The notes: generated by a model not told the origin, from the sequence alone. A DNA stretch of 64,000 bases from Tunicatimonas sp964551335 (GCA_964551335.1 CAZKCO010000002.1:248001-312000), one strand, 5' to 3'; positions 1 to 9,598 are shown, numbered from the stretch's first letter. Made by a program: numbers and translations.

Positions 1-858
1 GGAACGGAAGGCAAGCTGTATTATCGTGAATTAATCGCCCGCTTCGGACATCACTTGGCACTGAACTGGAATCTGGGGGAAGAAAATAACCAGCCCATTG
101 CCGAAGTGAAAAAAGTTGCCGAGTACGTTCGCCAGCTCGATCCCTACCAGCACCATCTGGTCATCCATACTTTTCCCAACCAAGATGATCGTTACCAGCA
201 GCTCATCGGCAATCAATCGCCGCTCACCGGAGCTTCGCTTCAATTGCGGGATAAGGAGTTCTGGGATGTGCACGACCGAGTTCTCAAGTGGCGAGCCAAG
301 TCGGATTCTACCGGAAAAGCCTGGGCACTTGCGGTTGACGAACCCGGCAATGCCCAATTTGCTTTGTTGCCCGACGATGAAGACCCAACCCACGATCTGG
401 CCCGGGCCAATGCTTTGTGGGGCACGTTAATGGCTAGCGGTTACGGGGTGGAATGGTACTTTGGCTATGAAAGTCCCAACTCCGATCTTACCGCCGAAGA
501 CTTCCGCAGCCGCGATGTTTTCTGGGATCAGAACCGCTACGCCCGCACTTTCTTTGAAGATCACCTTCCGTTCTGGCGAATGCAGCCCGCCGACGAACTC
601 ACGTCAGATACCGCATCCTACTGCTTCGCGGCCGAAGATGAAGTGTATGCGGTTTACCTACGCGACGCTCGGCAGCCCCCTACACTGAATATTGGCAATT
701 CGGAAAAAGATTTTTCGGTGCTATGGTATGATCCCCGACAGGGAAGAGATTTACAAGCAGGAACCATCTCTAACGTAACCGCTACCGGTGAAGTACCCAT
801 TGGCTATCCACCCGCCAATAGAGAGAAAGACTGGGTAGCCCTAATCCGCACTGAGTGA
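1..858 (+). CDS. DUF5060/DUF4038-type putative glycoside hydrolase, C-terminal part (5' end outside window)
   Basis: The frame is open from base 1 with no start, so only the last 285 residues are seen. The visible part has the end of a TIM-barrel-like region (LALNWNLGEEN; VDEPGNA; GYGVEWYFGY) followed by a small beta domain ending in YAVYLRDAR, VLWYDPR and DWVALIRTE. That ending is typical of the putative collagen-binding domain closing DUF5060/DUF4038 (apiosidase-like) enzymes. Members are mostly secreted glycosidases of plant or algal polysaccharide loci; the substrate cannot be told from this fragment. The TTG at base 55 is not a credible start because strong coding sequence precedes it. 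The gene leads the carbohydrate block and is followed by a 129-base gap. Confidence 0.7.
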   Translation, partial: GTEGKLYYRELIARFGHHLALNWNLGEENNQPIAEVKKVAEYVRQLDPYQHHLVIHTFPNQDDRYQQLIGNQSPLTGASLQLRDKEFWDVHDRVLKWRAKSDSTGKAWALAVDEPGNAQFALLPDDEDPTHDLARANALWGTLMASGYGVEWYFGYESPNSDLTAEDFRSRDVFWDQNRYARTFFEDHLPFWRMQPADELTSDTASYCFAAEDEVYAVYLRDARQPPTLNIGNSEKDFSVLWYDPRQGRDLQAGTISNVTATGEVPIGYPPANREKDWVALIRTE

Positions 859-987
859 TAAACAAGCAATTCTTAGCAATTTAATAATCTGCTCTAACGA
901 ACTTTTTCACCCAATTACTTTACTTTCACACAGGCCGTTCTCTAACTATCCATTATCAATTTTCAACTGTCAACTAAAAACAATCCT

Positions 988-1668
988 ATGCCAATCAAAT
1001 TACTTGTCTGCGATATGGCCGGAACCACCCTTCAGGACAGCCACGAAGTACACCAATGTTTGAAGGATGCCCTGGCCGAAGAAAGAATCATAGTGTCGGA
1101 TGAGGAAACCCGCGATATTATGGGCTACCCCAAGCCTATTGCTATCCAATTACTATTAGAACAGAAGCTAGACGATCAATCTCGTATTACCGACGAGTAC
1201 GTAGACCAAATTCATGACCGATTTGTAGAAATGATGGTCAACCACTACCGAACTAGCCCTGATGTGCGGGAGCTGCCGGAAGTAAGTAATACCTGGCAGA
1301 AGCTACGCGAACGGGGCATTAAGATTGCGCTGGATACCGGCTTCAGCCGCCCCATTGCCGATGCAATTATTGAACGACTCAATTGGCGAGATAAAATCGA
1401 CGCCAGCGTCACCAGCGACGAAGTAGCCTACGGTCGCCCCGCTCCCGATATGATCTTCCGAGCGATGAACCTGCTCAATATTGAGGACATCCAGCACGTA
1501 GCCAAGATCGGCGATACCGCTTCGGATATGGAGCAGGGAAAGAACGCGGGCTGCCCCTACGTAATTGGCGTCACCACCGGTTCCTTCAGCCGCGAAGCTC
1601 TCCAGGAGCTACCAAGTACTCACGTGATTGATTCGTTTGGGGAAGTGCTTTCGGTAATTTCGCGTTAA
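988..1668 (+). CDS. Phosphonatase-like HAD hydrolase
   Basis: A 226-residue cytosolic HAD enzyme. Motif I is DMAGTT (residues 9-14), with Asp9 as the expected nucleophile; motif II lies in ALDTGFS; motif IV is IGDTASDMEQG. The DMAGTT start and the cap domain between motifs I and II resemble the phosphonatase-like subfamily (PhnX relatives) rather than ordinary phosphoglycolate phosphatases. Family members dephosphorylate small phosphorylated metabolites. A true phosphonoacetaldehyde activity is not shown, since no phosphonate genes are nearby. The ATG at 988 follows an AT-rich gap and no upstream extension looks coding. It may act on a sugar-phosphate by-product of the surrounding pathway, but that is inference. 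Confidence 0.8.
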   Translation: MPIKLLVCDMAGTTLQDSHEVHQCLKDALAEERIIVSDEETRDIMGYPKPIAIQLLLEQKLDDQSRITDEYVDQIHDRFVEMMVNHYRTSPDVRELPEVSNTWQKLRERGIKIALDTGFSRPIADAIIERLNWRDKIDASVTSDEVAYGRPAPDMIFRAMNLLNIEDIQHVAKIGDTASDMEQGKNAGCPYVIGVTTGSFSREALQELPSTHVIDSFGEVLSVISR

Positions 1669-1907
1669 ATCAGGCTGGGAGAGTTTACCCTGTATCATCT
1701 AATCATTTTTTTGGAATAAAGGGAAACAGAACATGTATTTAATCTTATTCATCCTGCGTTAGGCTCCTAGCACCATGCCTGTGGCATCCCGCCCTACCAT
1801 TTTGAGTCCCGGCAATTTCTTATTAGCTTAAGCCTACCGAATGAGGATAAATTCGGGATAATCTGCCCGAGCCATTCAATATTGCAACCTAAAACCAGCC
1901 TATCATT

Positions 1908-3209
1908 ATGAAACCATCTAGTCTTGAAAAGCCCAACCGCCGAACCTTTATCAAATCTACCGGGGCAGCAGTCATTGGGGGTACCACCGGTATTCACCTG
2001 GAATTTCCCCACCCTGCTTCGGGCCGGACTAACGACACGCTAAAAGTTGGGCTAATAGGATGCGGCGGAAGAGGCACCGGAGCCGCCAGTCAGGCCCTCC
2101 ATGCTGATCCGGAGGTGATGCTGACCGCGATGGCCGATGCTTTCTCCGATCGGCTGGAACAATCCTACGAAAACCTGCTCAAAGTTCACCCGGAGAAGGT
2201 AAAAGTCACTCCGGAGAATAAATACGTAGGCTTTGATGCTTACCAAAAGGTCATCGAGTCGGATGTGGATGTGGTTATCCTGGCTACACCTCCGGGCTTT
2301 CGGCCCGACCATCTGGCCGCGGCAGTAGATGCCGGCAAACACGTTTTTTGTGAAAAACCCATGGCCGTAGATGCTCCTGGCGTCCGTAAGGTAATGGATG
2401 CTATCAGAAAAACGAAAGAAAACAATCTGGCGCTGGTATCGGGCTTTACCTATCGTTACGACAACCCCCGGAGAGCACTATTCAGCCGGGTATTGGACGG
2501 GGCTATCGGTGAGATCAAAACCGTGTCTACTACCCGCAATGGTGGCACTCTCTGGTATAAAGAACGACAACCCGAATGGGGCCAGATGGAATACCAACTA
2601 CGTAACTGGTATTACTACAACTGGCTTTCGGGTGACTTCATCGTGGAAATGATCGTGCACAGCCTGGATATGATGTCCTGGGCACTGGGAGATAAGGTGC
2701 CACTACGCGCTACCGCAACCGGCGGAAGGCAGGCTCGGGTGGATGAAAAGTGGGGAAATATCTACGATCATTTTGCCGTAGAGTATGAATACGAAGATGA
2801 AATTCGGGGTATGAATTTCTGCCGTCAGCAGGCTAACTGCTCCAACCGAAATACCGTAGAGATTGCCGGTACGGAGGGGAATGCCTACGTGGGCAGAGAT
2901 GGTTTTAAGATCACCGGAAAAAATAGCTGGCAGTATGAGGGCGAAGAAAATGATCCTTACCAGACCCAGCACGACGAACTGTTTGCTTCTATCCGGGCCG
3001 GAAAGCCGAAGAACGACGGAGAATTTATGGCCAACAGCACCATGCTGGCGATCTTAGGCCGGATGGCAGCCTACAGCGGGCAAACTCTGAGCTGGGATGA
3101 GGCACTAAACTCCGACCACGTACTGGGGCCAACTGTTGATCAGTATAGCTGGAATCTGGATTGGCCCGGCCCCGGCGTAGCCGTACCCGGAATTACCAAA
3201 GTACTATGA
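1908..3209 (+). CDS. Tat-exported Gfo/Idh/MocA family oxidoreductase
   Basis: A 433-residue NAD(P)-dependent sugar oxidoreductase. The N-terminus carries a twin-arginine signal (RRTFIKS, residues 11-17), then a hydrophobic stretch. The Rossmann fold begins at VGLIGCGGRG (about 47-56), and the conserved EKP motif is CEKPMAVD (148-155). The C-terminal half is the alpha/beta substrate domain. Tat export suggests it folds with its cofactor in the cytoplasm and works in the periplasm. Related exported enzymes oxidise glycosides at C3. Its stop codon overlaps the start of the DUF1080 gene in an ATGA, so the two are translationally coupled; that pairing supports a 3-keto-glycoside route. The exact substrate is unknown. 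Confidence 0.85.
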   Translation: MKPSSLEKPNRRTFIKSTGAAVIGGTTGIHLEFPHPASGRTNDTLKVGLIGCGGRGTGAASQALHADPEVMLTAMADAFSDRLEQSYENLLKVHPEKVKVTPENKYVGFDAYQKVIESDVDVVILATPPGFRPDHLAAAVDAGKHVFCEKPMAVDAPGVRKVMDAIRKTKENNLALVSGFTYRYDNPRRALFSRVLDGAIGEIKTVSTTRNGGTLWYKERQPEWGQMEYQLRNWYYYNWLSGDFIVEMIVHSLDMMSWALGDKVPLRATATGGRQARVDEKWGNIYDHFAVEYEYEDEIRGMNFCRQQANCSNRNTVEIAGTEGNAYVGRDGFKITGKNSWQYEGEENDPYQTQHDELFASIRAGKPKNDGEFMANSTMLAILGRMAAYSGQTLSWDEALNSDHVLGPTVDQYSWNLDWPGPGVAVPGITKVL

Positions 3210-4009
3210 TAAAGCAACCTAGCTGGGTGTATGGCACCCATACTCCCTCAGCCATCACGACTATATTTCTTTGTGCAATTTTATTACCGGGTGTTTACGG
3301 GATAACCTACGCCCAATCCTCTCCCGTTGAATTTGAATTTGGTCAGAAAATACCCTGGGGTAAGGTGATCACTGAGTCTGGTGAGGACGAAGAAACTCTA
3401 CAGTGGATTGATGTGAACACCAGCGATAGCACCTGGGAAGTGAAAGGCGAGGAACTAATATGCTACGGTAACCCCATTGGAGTGGCCCGCTCGGCCAAAC
3501 AGTACGAGAACTTCCTGTTGCACGTAGAGTGGAAGCATATGGAGCCGGGAGGTAACTCAGGTATTTTTATCTGGAGCAGCGCCATTCCTGGTGAAGAGAA
3601 CCGGTTGCCCGACGGAGTAGAAGTACAGATGCTGGATCTGGACTGGGTAAACCTCAACCTGCGCGATGGTAAAAAGCCCCCGGAAGCTTACGTGCAGGGT
3701 GAACTCTTTGGGGTGGGCGGAGTAGAAACCCAGCCCGATAACCCTCGGGGCACTCGCAGCAAATCCATTGAGCACCGGGCCAAAGGCCGAGGCGAATGGA
3801 ATACCTACGATGTGGTTTGTGTAGATGGAGTAGTGAAGCTTTCGTTTAACGGAAAGTTCGTAAACGGCCTCAGTCATGCCACCCAGAAGAAGGGCTACCT
3901 CTGCCTGGAATCCGAAGGTGCTGAAATTCATTTCCGTAATCTAAGAATAGTGGAATTGCCTCCCGGAGTAACATCGGCGGAACAAACCGCACCCGAGTTC
4001 AGAAACTAA
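3206..4009 (+). CDS. Secreted DUF1080 (3-keto-disaccharide hydrolase-type) protein
   Basis: 267 residues from the ATG at 3206, which overlaps the upstream stop as ATGA. A longer in-frame start at 3161 would lie deep inside the upstream gene and is not preferred. A hydrophobic segment (residues about 15-32) ending near YAQS looks like a signal peptide. The mature part is a LamG/concanavalin-like beta sandwich with family signatures: FLLHVEWKHMEPGGNSGIF, GVEVQMLD and a late FRNLRIVEL. Pfam names this family 3-keto-disaccharide hydrolase after members that cleave 3-oxidised glycosides. Coupling to an exported Gfo/Idh/MocA enzyme fits an oxidise-then-cleave pathway in the periplasm. Confidence 0.85.
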   Translation: MIKQPSWVYGTHTPSAITTIFLCAILLPGVYGITYAQSSPVEFEFGQKIPWGKVITESGEDEETLQWIDVNTSDSTWEVKGEELICYGNPIGVARSAKQYENFLLHVEWKHMEPGGNSGIFIWSSAIPGEENRLPDGVEVQMLDLDWVNLNLRDGKKPPEAYVQGELFGVGGVETQPDNPRGTRSKSIEHRAKGRGEWNTYDVVCVDGVVKLSFNGKFVNGLSHATQKKGYLCLESEGAEIHFRNLRIVELPPGVTSAEQTAPEFRN

Positions 4010-4037
4010 TTGATAAGTAGTAACCAAATTCAACCCT

Positions 4038-5315
4038 ATGTCCCAATCTCGAAGAACGTTCATCAAATCAACTGCCTTATCTGGGCTTGCCGCTACTTCT
4101 ACCAGCGGCTTACCCTTTCTTTCCAACGCAAACGCTATGAACCAACTTTTTACACCTACTTCTGAACCTTCCCCCTCTATCATCGGTCACTACGGCCCCT
4201 GGGCCGCATCTTTACCAGCCGACCCCCCAGCACTTTCCTACCGCCGAGCTGAGTTTAACACTATTAACGACTGGCGAAATGCGGCTAAAGAAAAAGTGCA
4301 GGAATACCTGGGCGCACCGGATATTGGCACTAACCCACCGGTCACGGTACATAAAAAATATTCCTACGACGAACTGGATATAGAAGAGCTAAGCTGGCAG
4401 TTACCCTACGGCCGTCCTACTGAAGCCATACTGCTGAAACCAACTGGGGCTACCGGACCTTTACCAGCAGTACTAGGCTTGCATGACCACAGTGGGGATA
4501 AGTACTTCGGCAAGCGCAAGATCACTCAAACCGGCGAACAGCACCCAATGATGGTTGAGCTGCAAGAAAAAGTCTACAGTGGCCGGGCCTGGGCCAATGA
4601 CTTAGCCAAACGGGGATATGTGGTGCTAGTACCTGATGCCTTTGCCTTCGGCAGCCGCCGAATCAAGTTTGAGGATGTGGAGGGCATTACCTGGCGAGAA
4701 ATCTCTACCGAAGGAAAAACGGACGATAATCCCGAAGAGGAAGCCTATATTCACGAATATAACCGCTGGGCAGGGTTGCACGAGCACGTGCTTTCCAAAT
4801 CGCTGTTTTGTGCGGGTACTACCTGGCCCGGGGTATTCTTAGCCGAAGATCAACGGGCATTGGATGTGCTCTGCGCTCGCCCCGAAGTTGACACCGATAA
4901 AGTAGGTTGTTGCGGATTATCCGGTGGTGGCCTACGTTCCGCCTATCTGGGTGGAATGGATGAACGCATAGCTTGCGCCGTTTGTGTAGGTTTCATGACT
5001 ACCTGGAATGATTTTCTGCTGAACAAAGCTTATACCCATACCTGGATGACCTATATTCCTCGCCTGCCCCAGTTCCTGGATTTTCCTGAGGTACTGGGAA
5101 TGCGGGCCCCTCATCCTACATTGGTATTAAATAATAACGAAGATCAACTGTTTACGCTGGAAGAGATGCATAAGGCAGACCGTATTCTACAGGAGGTATT
5201 TTCCAAAGCTGAAGCCGCTGAACGCTACCGGGCATCCTTTTATCCGGGTCTTCATAAGTTTGAAGCGGATATGCAAGCCGAAGCCTTTGAGTGGTTTGAC
5301 CAGTGGCTTACCTAA
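4038..5315 (+). CDS. Tat-exported alpha/beta hydrolase, acetyl-xylan-esterase/dienelactone-hydrolase type
   Basis: 425 residues with a twin-arginine signal (SRRTFIKSTALSG, residues 4-16). The hydrolase core has a lid-like insertion, and the nucleophile elbow is CGLSGGG with Ser295. Asp369 (NNNEDQLF) and His406 (GLHKFEAD) complete a likely triad. The family includes carbohydrate esterases (acetyl or methyl esters) and prolyl-oligopeptidase-like hydrolases, so a sugar-ester substrate is plausible but unproven. It lies 28 bases after the DUF1080 gene and 10 bases before an NTF2-like gene, all on one strand, suggesting one transcript. The Tat signal is nearly the same as that of the oxidoreductase at 1908 (RRTFIKST). 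Confidence 0.8.
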   Translation: MSQSRRTFIKSTALSGLAATSTSGLPFLSNANAMNQLFTPTSEPSPSIIGHYGPWAASLPADPPALSYRRAEFNTINDWRNAAKEKVQEYLGAPDIGTNPPVTVHKKYSYDELDIEELSWQLPYGRPTEAILLKPTGATGPLPAVLGLHDHSGDKYFGKRKITQTGEQHPMMVELQEKVYSGRAWANDLAKRGYVVLVPDAFAFGSRRIKFEDVEGITWREISTEGKTDDNPEEEAYIHEYNRWAGLHEHVLSKSLFCAGTTWPGVFLAEDQRALDVLCARPEVDTDKVGCCGLSGGGLRSAYLGGMDERIACAVCVGFMTTWNDFLLNKAYTHTWMTYIPRLPQFLDFPEVLGMRAPHPTLVLNNNEDQLFTLEEMHKADRILQEVFSKAEAAERYRASFYPGLHKFEADMQAEAFEWFDQWLT

Positions 5316-5325
5316 CATCTAACGT

Positions 5326-5799
5326 ATGAATACCGAACAGCAGCATCAGCAAATCATCGAGCAATTTTATTCCGCCTTTCAGCAACTGGATGCCGATAAG
5401 ATGGTTGCTCACTACGACGACGATGTAGTATTCGAAGACCCGGTTTTTGGGCAGCTAAGGGGTAAGCAGGCCAGCAGTATGTGGCGGATGCTCATTGAAC
5501 GAGGAAAGAATAGTTTGAAGATCAACTTCTACGATGTGCTGGGTACCACTACGGGTGGACAGGCTACCTGGGAAGCCAATTACCTCTTCGGCAAAACCAG
5601 TCGCCCGGTGCATAACGTCATTCACTCCCGCTTTGTGATTAGCGACGGAAAAATTATTAAACATAGTGATCAGTTTAACCTCCAACGCTGGGCTGGCATG
5701 GCCATTGGCACTACCGGCAAGATGCTCAGTTTTACCCCTTTCTTCCACAACAAAGTCCGCCAAAATGCTCGGGCAGCGTTGGAGAAATATATGCAATAG
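5326..5799 (+). CDS. SnoaL/NTF2-like family protein
   Basis: 157 residues with the cone-shaped NTF2 fold of the SnoaL group: an N-terminal helix (QQIIEQFYSAFQQLDADKM), the typical MVAHYDDDVVFEDPVFG strand region and a C-terminal beta sheet ending HSRFVISDGKIIKHSDQFNL. There is no signal peptide, so it is cytosolic. SnoaL-like proteins are small isomerases, hydratases or ligand binders, and function cannot be given from sequence. It follows the esterase gene by 10 bases and is probably the last gene of the 1908-5799 unit. A repeat-rich gap with imperfect inverted repeats follows. Confidence 0.75.
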   Translation: MNTEQQHQQIIEQFYSAFQQLDADKMVAHYDDDVVFEDPVFGQLRGKQASSMWRMLIERGKNSLKINFYDVLGTTTGGQATWEANYLFGKTSRPVHNVIHSRFVISDGKIIKHSDQFNLQRWAGMAIGTTGKMLSFTPFFHNKVRQNARAALEKYMQ

Positions 5800-5990
5800 T
5801 GTTTTATGGTATTATAGTGCGAGGTATTATGGCAGCCGCCGTGCGGTGTTGAAGTATCTAGGGCGTTAGTAATAGCCAGGTTTTAGGCGCTGTGGAATAA
5901 GACTTGAAATTATCGTACTGAACAAGTCTAAAGTAGTAAATAGCAATCTAAAGCTACTAAAACACCATAACACATTAACACTAGAACACT
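5799..5990. repeat. Imperfect long-range inverted repeat of AT-rich words
   Basis: The 3' flank of the NTF2-like gene starts with GTGTTTTATGGTATTATAGTG (split here as GTGTTTTATGG + TATTATAGTG). Near 5960-5990 the opposite words appear: AACACCATAACACATTAAC and ACTAGAACACT. The two arms pair only imperfectly over roughly 10-20 bases. The layout matches other word-repeat inverted elements of this window (14157, 48250, 49662, 51103). It lies between a plus-strand gene end and the end of a minus-strand gene, so it may act as a bidirectional transcript end, but no U-run is seen. Confidence 0.4.
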
Positions 5991-6003
5991 AAATGACTCT
6001 TCA

Positions 6004-7212
6004 TCACCTGCTCACTGGCTGGGTCCAGGCCACTTCAGTGTCACCTTCCTGAAAGGGGTTGGTCTGGGGCTTATCGGAGATAATTTTGGCCCGGACGTAC
6101 AAATCATCATCCTTGAGTTGATAAGCAGCCTCAGTACCACTTTCTTCACTTAACAACGTTCCCATCTCTTCCCGACTCGCTCCTTCTTTGGTTCCCCAGA
6201 ACTGAATACGATAGTTAACATTATTTTCCGGCTTTACCTGCACTGTGAGTGTCTGATTATCGTACGTTACTGATTCTAGTGTTACACCAGTGCTGCTATA
6301 AAAATCGCCGGCTTCCATAGCATTTACAATTGCTTCGGCAGTGAGTTCTTCAGATTGAACCATCACCCAACCCCGACCGGGATTACTGTGTTCCCCATCG
6401 TAGTTATGGTAATTATGGGCATCGTCTGTGGCTAGTCCGTAAATCAACGGCTTACCTTCAGCCAGATAGTTCGTAATCAGAATATCCCACATCACTTCGG
6501 TACCCAATCGGTCGGCGTTCCGACTGGTATCATCACCGTAGTTATTTACCAGCGGGTGGCCGTTGTAGACTTCAAAGAAGCGTTCGCCGGTGAGGGGTAG
6601 CATATCGTCTACCGTAATGGCCCAGCCAAAGTTAGGGTGATTGATATGCGGGAACATTGGTTCTCCCGTTTGCTTACGTTGTTCGTTTACCTGATCGATG
6701 TTGTTCTGCATCACTTCGGTGACACTATTGCCTCCCTTAGGTTCAATCAACTCCTGCACGTTAGTAGCGTTCATATGAATTGGTTTACCCTCAAAACCAT
6801 CGGTAATTTCTTCGGATTGGATAATCAAAAACCTACCTTTTTCTTCAAACTTCGGACGATACTCTTTCAGCGTTTTAAGCCGCACTTCTGTCCGACCTTC
6901 GTCATTAGTCTGGTACACCACCCAGTCTTTACCAAACTTTTTAAGGTAGGCTTCAAATCCTTGCTGGGCTTCTTCCGTATCGGGCAGCAGCTTCCAAAAT
7001 TCACCCGCAGCCAGCACATTATGATCCGACAAGGCAATGAAATCGTACTCGTGGGTTTTGTACCAGTCTACGATCATCTCCGGAAAATCATCCCCGTCGC
7101 TCCAGTACGAATGAGTATGCAGATTGCCTCGGTACCACTGTTGGGCATCGGCTGAGGTTGTTAGTAGAAAGACCAATAATGAAGAAAGAAACAAACGATA
7201 GGTGGGAAGCAT
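6004..7212 (-). CDS. Secreted PHP-domain (polymerase/histidinol-phosphatase-like) metal-dependent phosphoesterase
   Basis: 402 residues with a signal peptide (MLPTYRLF...TTSADAQ, cut near residue 24). The PHP metal-site motif appears as NLHTHSYWSDGDD (His32, His34), then a second motif ALSDHN (about 58-63). Later His/Asp groups (FPHINHPNFGW; GLATDDAHNY) complete a multi-metal site. PHP enzymes hydrolyse phosphate esters or related bonds; exported ones of this length are common in Bacteroidota sugar loci, but their substrates are mostly unknown. A beta domain follows from about residue 315. It is divergent from the GH92 gene with an 82-base shared control region. Confidence 0.8.
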   Translation of the reverse strand: MLPTYRLFLSSLLVFLLTTSADAQQWYRGNLHTHSYWSDGDDFPEMIVDWYKTHEYDFIALSDHNVLAAGEFWKLLPDTEEAQQGFEAYLKKFGKDWVVYQTNDEGRTEVRLKTLKEYRPKFEEKGRFLIIQSEEITDGFEGKPIHMNATNVQELIEPKGGNSVTEVMQNNIDQVNEQRKQTGEPMFPHINHPNFGWAITVDDMLPLTGERFFEVYNGHPLVNNYGDDTSRNADRLGTEVMWDILITNYLAEGKPLIYGLATDDAHNYHNYDGEHSNPGRGWVMVQSEELTAEAIVNAMEAGDFYSSTGVTLESVTYDNQTLTVQVKPENNVNYRIQFWGTKEGASREEMGTLLSEESGTEAAYQLKDDDLYVRAKIISDKPQTNPFQEGDTEVAWTQPVSR

Positions 7213-7294
7213 AGGTAAAGAATTTTTCCGAATTTGGTTAATTGCTGCGAATGCCGGAAATTATCGGGATTAAATTTTTATTAGCTTACAATTT

Positions 7295-9598
7295 ATGACG
7301 TTCAACTACCGCCACCTTTTCATCTTCTCTAGTGCCTTTTTACTTTCCTGTAGCCAACCCGAAGTTTATTCTCCTTCCGCCCCACTATCCTATGTAAATC
7401 CGCTGATCGGTACCGCTCCCAGCACCACCGAAACCGCTCAAATGCACAGCGAAGCCGGATCGGAACTTCGGGGCCAAACCTTTCCGGCGGTAGGCGTTCC
7501 GTTCGGAATGACGCAGTGGACGCCGCAGACCCGGGCTACCGAGCAAAAGTGTCTCTCGCCCTACTACTATCAGGATACCCGAATACAGGGCTTTCGGGGT
7601 TCCCGTTGGATGAGTGGCTCCTGTACCCAGGACTACGGCAGCGTTACCATCATGCCTACCACCGGAGCATTGAAAGTGAATCCTGATGACCGTTCTTCGG
7701 CTTTCTCGCACGAAGAAGAAACTGCAACCCCTTCCTACTACTCCGTGAGCTTAACGGATTATCAGATTCAGGCGGAGGTAACGGCGACCTCCCGGGCATC
7801 CATGCTACGCTTCACTCCCCAAGGCGATTCGTTAAATCTGATTATTGAACCTAACAGCGACGAAGGCGAGGGCTTTGTAGAAATCTTCCCGGAACGCAAT
7901 GAGATTGTTGGGTTTAATCCGGTACATCGTATCTACCAGGGCTGGGGCGAGTCGGCGGGCTTTAGCGGCTACTTTGTCATTCAGGTGGAAGATGGATTTA
8001 CGGATTTTGGGGTATGGCGAGGTGAGAGTCTTCAGCCCGAAGAAACCAAGTCGAAAGGTGAAGGTGAACCAGTTGGAGCCTACATTAAAATGGCGACTGA
8101 TCAGGCGGTAAAGGTAAAAGTAGGCACATCTTTTACCAGCATTAATCAGGCCCGGAAAAACCTGGAAGCCGAAATTCCTCACTGGAACTTTGAGCAGGTA
8201 CGGCAGACCTCGGAAGAAGCCTGGTTAGCGCAATTAAATAAAGTACAGGTGAGCGGCGGTAGTGAAGAAGAGAGAACCATGTTCTACACGGCACTTTACC
8301 ACGCTATGATCTTACCCCGGGTGTTTAGCGATGCCGACGGTGCCTACCTGGGCTTTGGCGGCAGCAAAAAGGTATACCTGGCCGAAGACTTCGACTACTA
8401 CGCTGATTTCTCCATGTGGGATACCTTTCGGGCAGTGCACCCGCTGCAAACCATACTCAACCCCGAACGAACGGCCGATATGGTACAATCGCTGCTGAAA
8501 AAGGCGGAACAGGGTAGTTGGCTCCCTATCTTTCCGGCCTGGAACAGTTACACTTCGGCCATGATTGGCGACCACGTAACCGCCATGATCGGCGATGCCT
8601 GGATGAAGGGCATAGATGACTTTGATCAGGAACTGGCCTATAAAATGATGCGTAAGAACGCCTTTGAGGTGAACACCGATACGGCTAGCTACCGCAACGG
8701 GCAAGGTCGCCGAGCGATGGATTCGTATCTAGAGTACGGTTATATCCCACTAGAAGACAGCGTTCCCGATTCTTTCCACCAACGCGAGCAGGCTTCTCGT
8801 ACGCTGGAGTACGCTTACGATGATTTCGTGCTCTCGCAGGTAGCTCGCCAAATAGGTGAAGACGAAGACTATCAGGCGCTAGCCGAGCGAGCCAAAAACT
8901 GGCGGCAGGTATACGATACCACCTCCGGCTACGTGCGGGGCCGCTACGCCAATGGCGAGTGGTACGAACCTTTTGATCCGGTAGCTTCCCGCGCTCCGTT
9001 TATTACTGAAGGATCACCCTTTCAATATACCTGGTATGTGCCCCACGATGTAGCTGGGTTGATAGATGCGATGGGTGGAAAAGAGCGATACATTCAGCAA
9101 CTGGATACGCTGTTTGAGCAACGCTACTACTGGCACGGCAACGAACCCGGTCACCAAACGGTGTATATGTACGCCTACGCCGGAGCACCCTGGAAAACGC
9201 AGCAGTGGGTGCGCGATATTATCCGCGAAGAGTACAGCGCCGAACCCGGTGGTTTAAGTGGCAACGAAGATGCGGGGCAGATGTCGGCCTGGCTGGTATT
9301 TAGCATGATGGGCTTCTACCCGGTAGCCCCCGGCATGCCCTACTACGTCATCGGCAGTCCGGTATTTGATGAAATTACCCTGAACGCCGGTGAGCAACCC
9401 TTTACCATCCGGGCTACCAACAACTCCTCCGAAAACCGCTACATCCAATCCGCCACGCTTAACGGAGAACCCCTAGACCGAGCCTATCTTGAGCATCAGG
9501 AAATTACGGATGGCGGAGAATTAGTGTTGGAAATGGGCAGTGAGCCAAACCAAGCGTGGGCAAATGAAAATGTACCGCCTTCTATGGGCGACCTGTAG
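7295..9598 (+). CDS. GH92 family alpha-mannosidase, lipoprotein
   Basis: 767 residues, the normal length for glycoside hydrolase family 92, Ca2+-dependent exo-alpha-mannosidases (mostly alpha-1,2). A lipoprotein signal ends FLLSC (Cys19), so the enzyme is anchored in the outer or inner membrane. The N-terminal beta sandwich starts with YVNPLIGT and the (alpha/alpha)6 barrel carries YADFSMWDTFRAVHPLQ. The strongly conserved GLSGNEDAGQMSAW and MGFYPVAPG lie near residues 653-675. Substrates would be mannose-capped N-glycans or yeast/algal mannans. It is followed 63 bases later by a sodium:solute symporter that may import the freed sugar. Confidence 0.92.
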   Translation: MTFNYRHLFIFSSAFLLSCSQPEVYSPSAPLSYVNPLIGTAPSTTETAQMHSEAGSELRGQTFPAVGVPFGMTQWTPQTRATEQKCLSPYYYQDTRIQGFRGSRWMSGSCTQDYGSVTIMPTTGALKVNPDDRSSAFSHEEETATPSYYSVSLTDYQIQAEVTATSRASMLRFTPQGDSLNLIIEPNSDEGEGFVEIFPERNEIVGFNPVHRIYQGWGESAGFSGYFVIQVEDGFTDFGVWRGESLQPEETKSKGEGEPVGAYIKMATDQAVKVKVGTSFTSINQARKNLEAEIPHWNFEQVRQTSEEAWLAQLNKVQVSGGSEEERTMFYTALYHAMILPRVFSDADGAYLGFGGSKKVYLAEDFDYYADFSMWDTFRAVHPLQTILNPERTADMVQSLLKKAEQGSWLPIFPAWNSYTSAMIGDHVTAMIGDAWMKGIDDFDQELAYKMMRKNAFEVNTDTASYRNGQGRRAMDSYLEYGYIPLEDSVPDSFHQREQASRTLEYAYDDFVLSQVARQIGEDEDYQALAERAKNWRQVYDTTSGYVRGRYANGEWYEPFDPVASRAPFITEGSPFQYTWYVPHDVAGLIDAMGGKERYIQQLDTLFEQRYYWHGNEPGHQTVYMYAYAGAPWKTQQWVRDIIREEYSAEPGGLSGNEDAGQMSAWLVFSMMGFYPVAPGMPYYVIGSPVFDEITLNAGEQPFTIRATNNSSENRYIQSATLNGEPLDRAYLEHQEITDGGELVLEMGSEPNQAWANENVPPSMGDL

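Noticed and set aside
3161..3205. Upstream extension of the DUF1080 gene
   Set aside because: The added residues lie in the coding region of the oxidoreductase in another frame and lack signal-peptide features; ATG 3206 gives an ATGA overlap.
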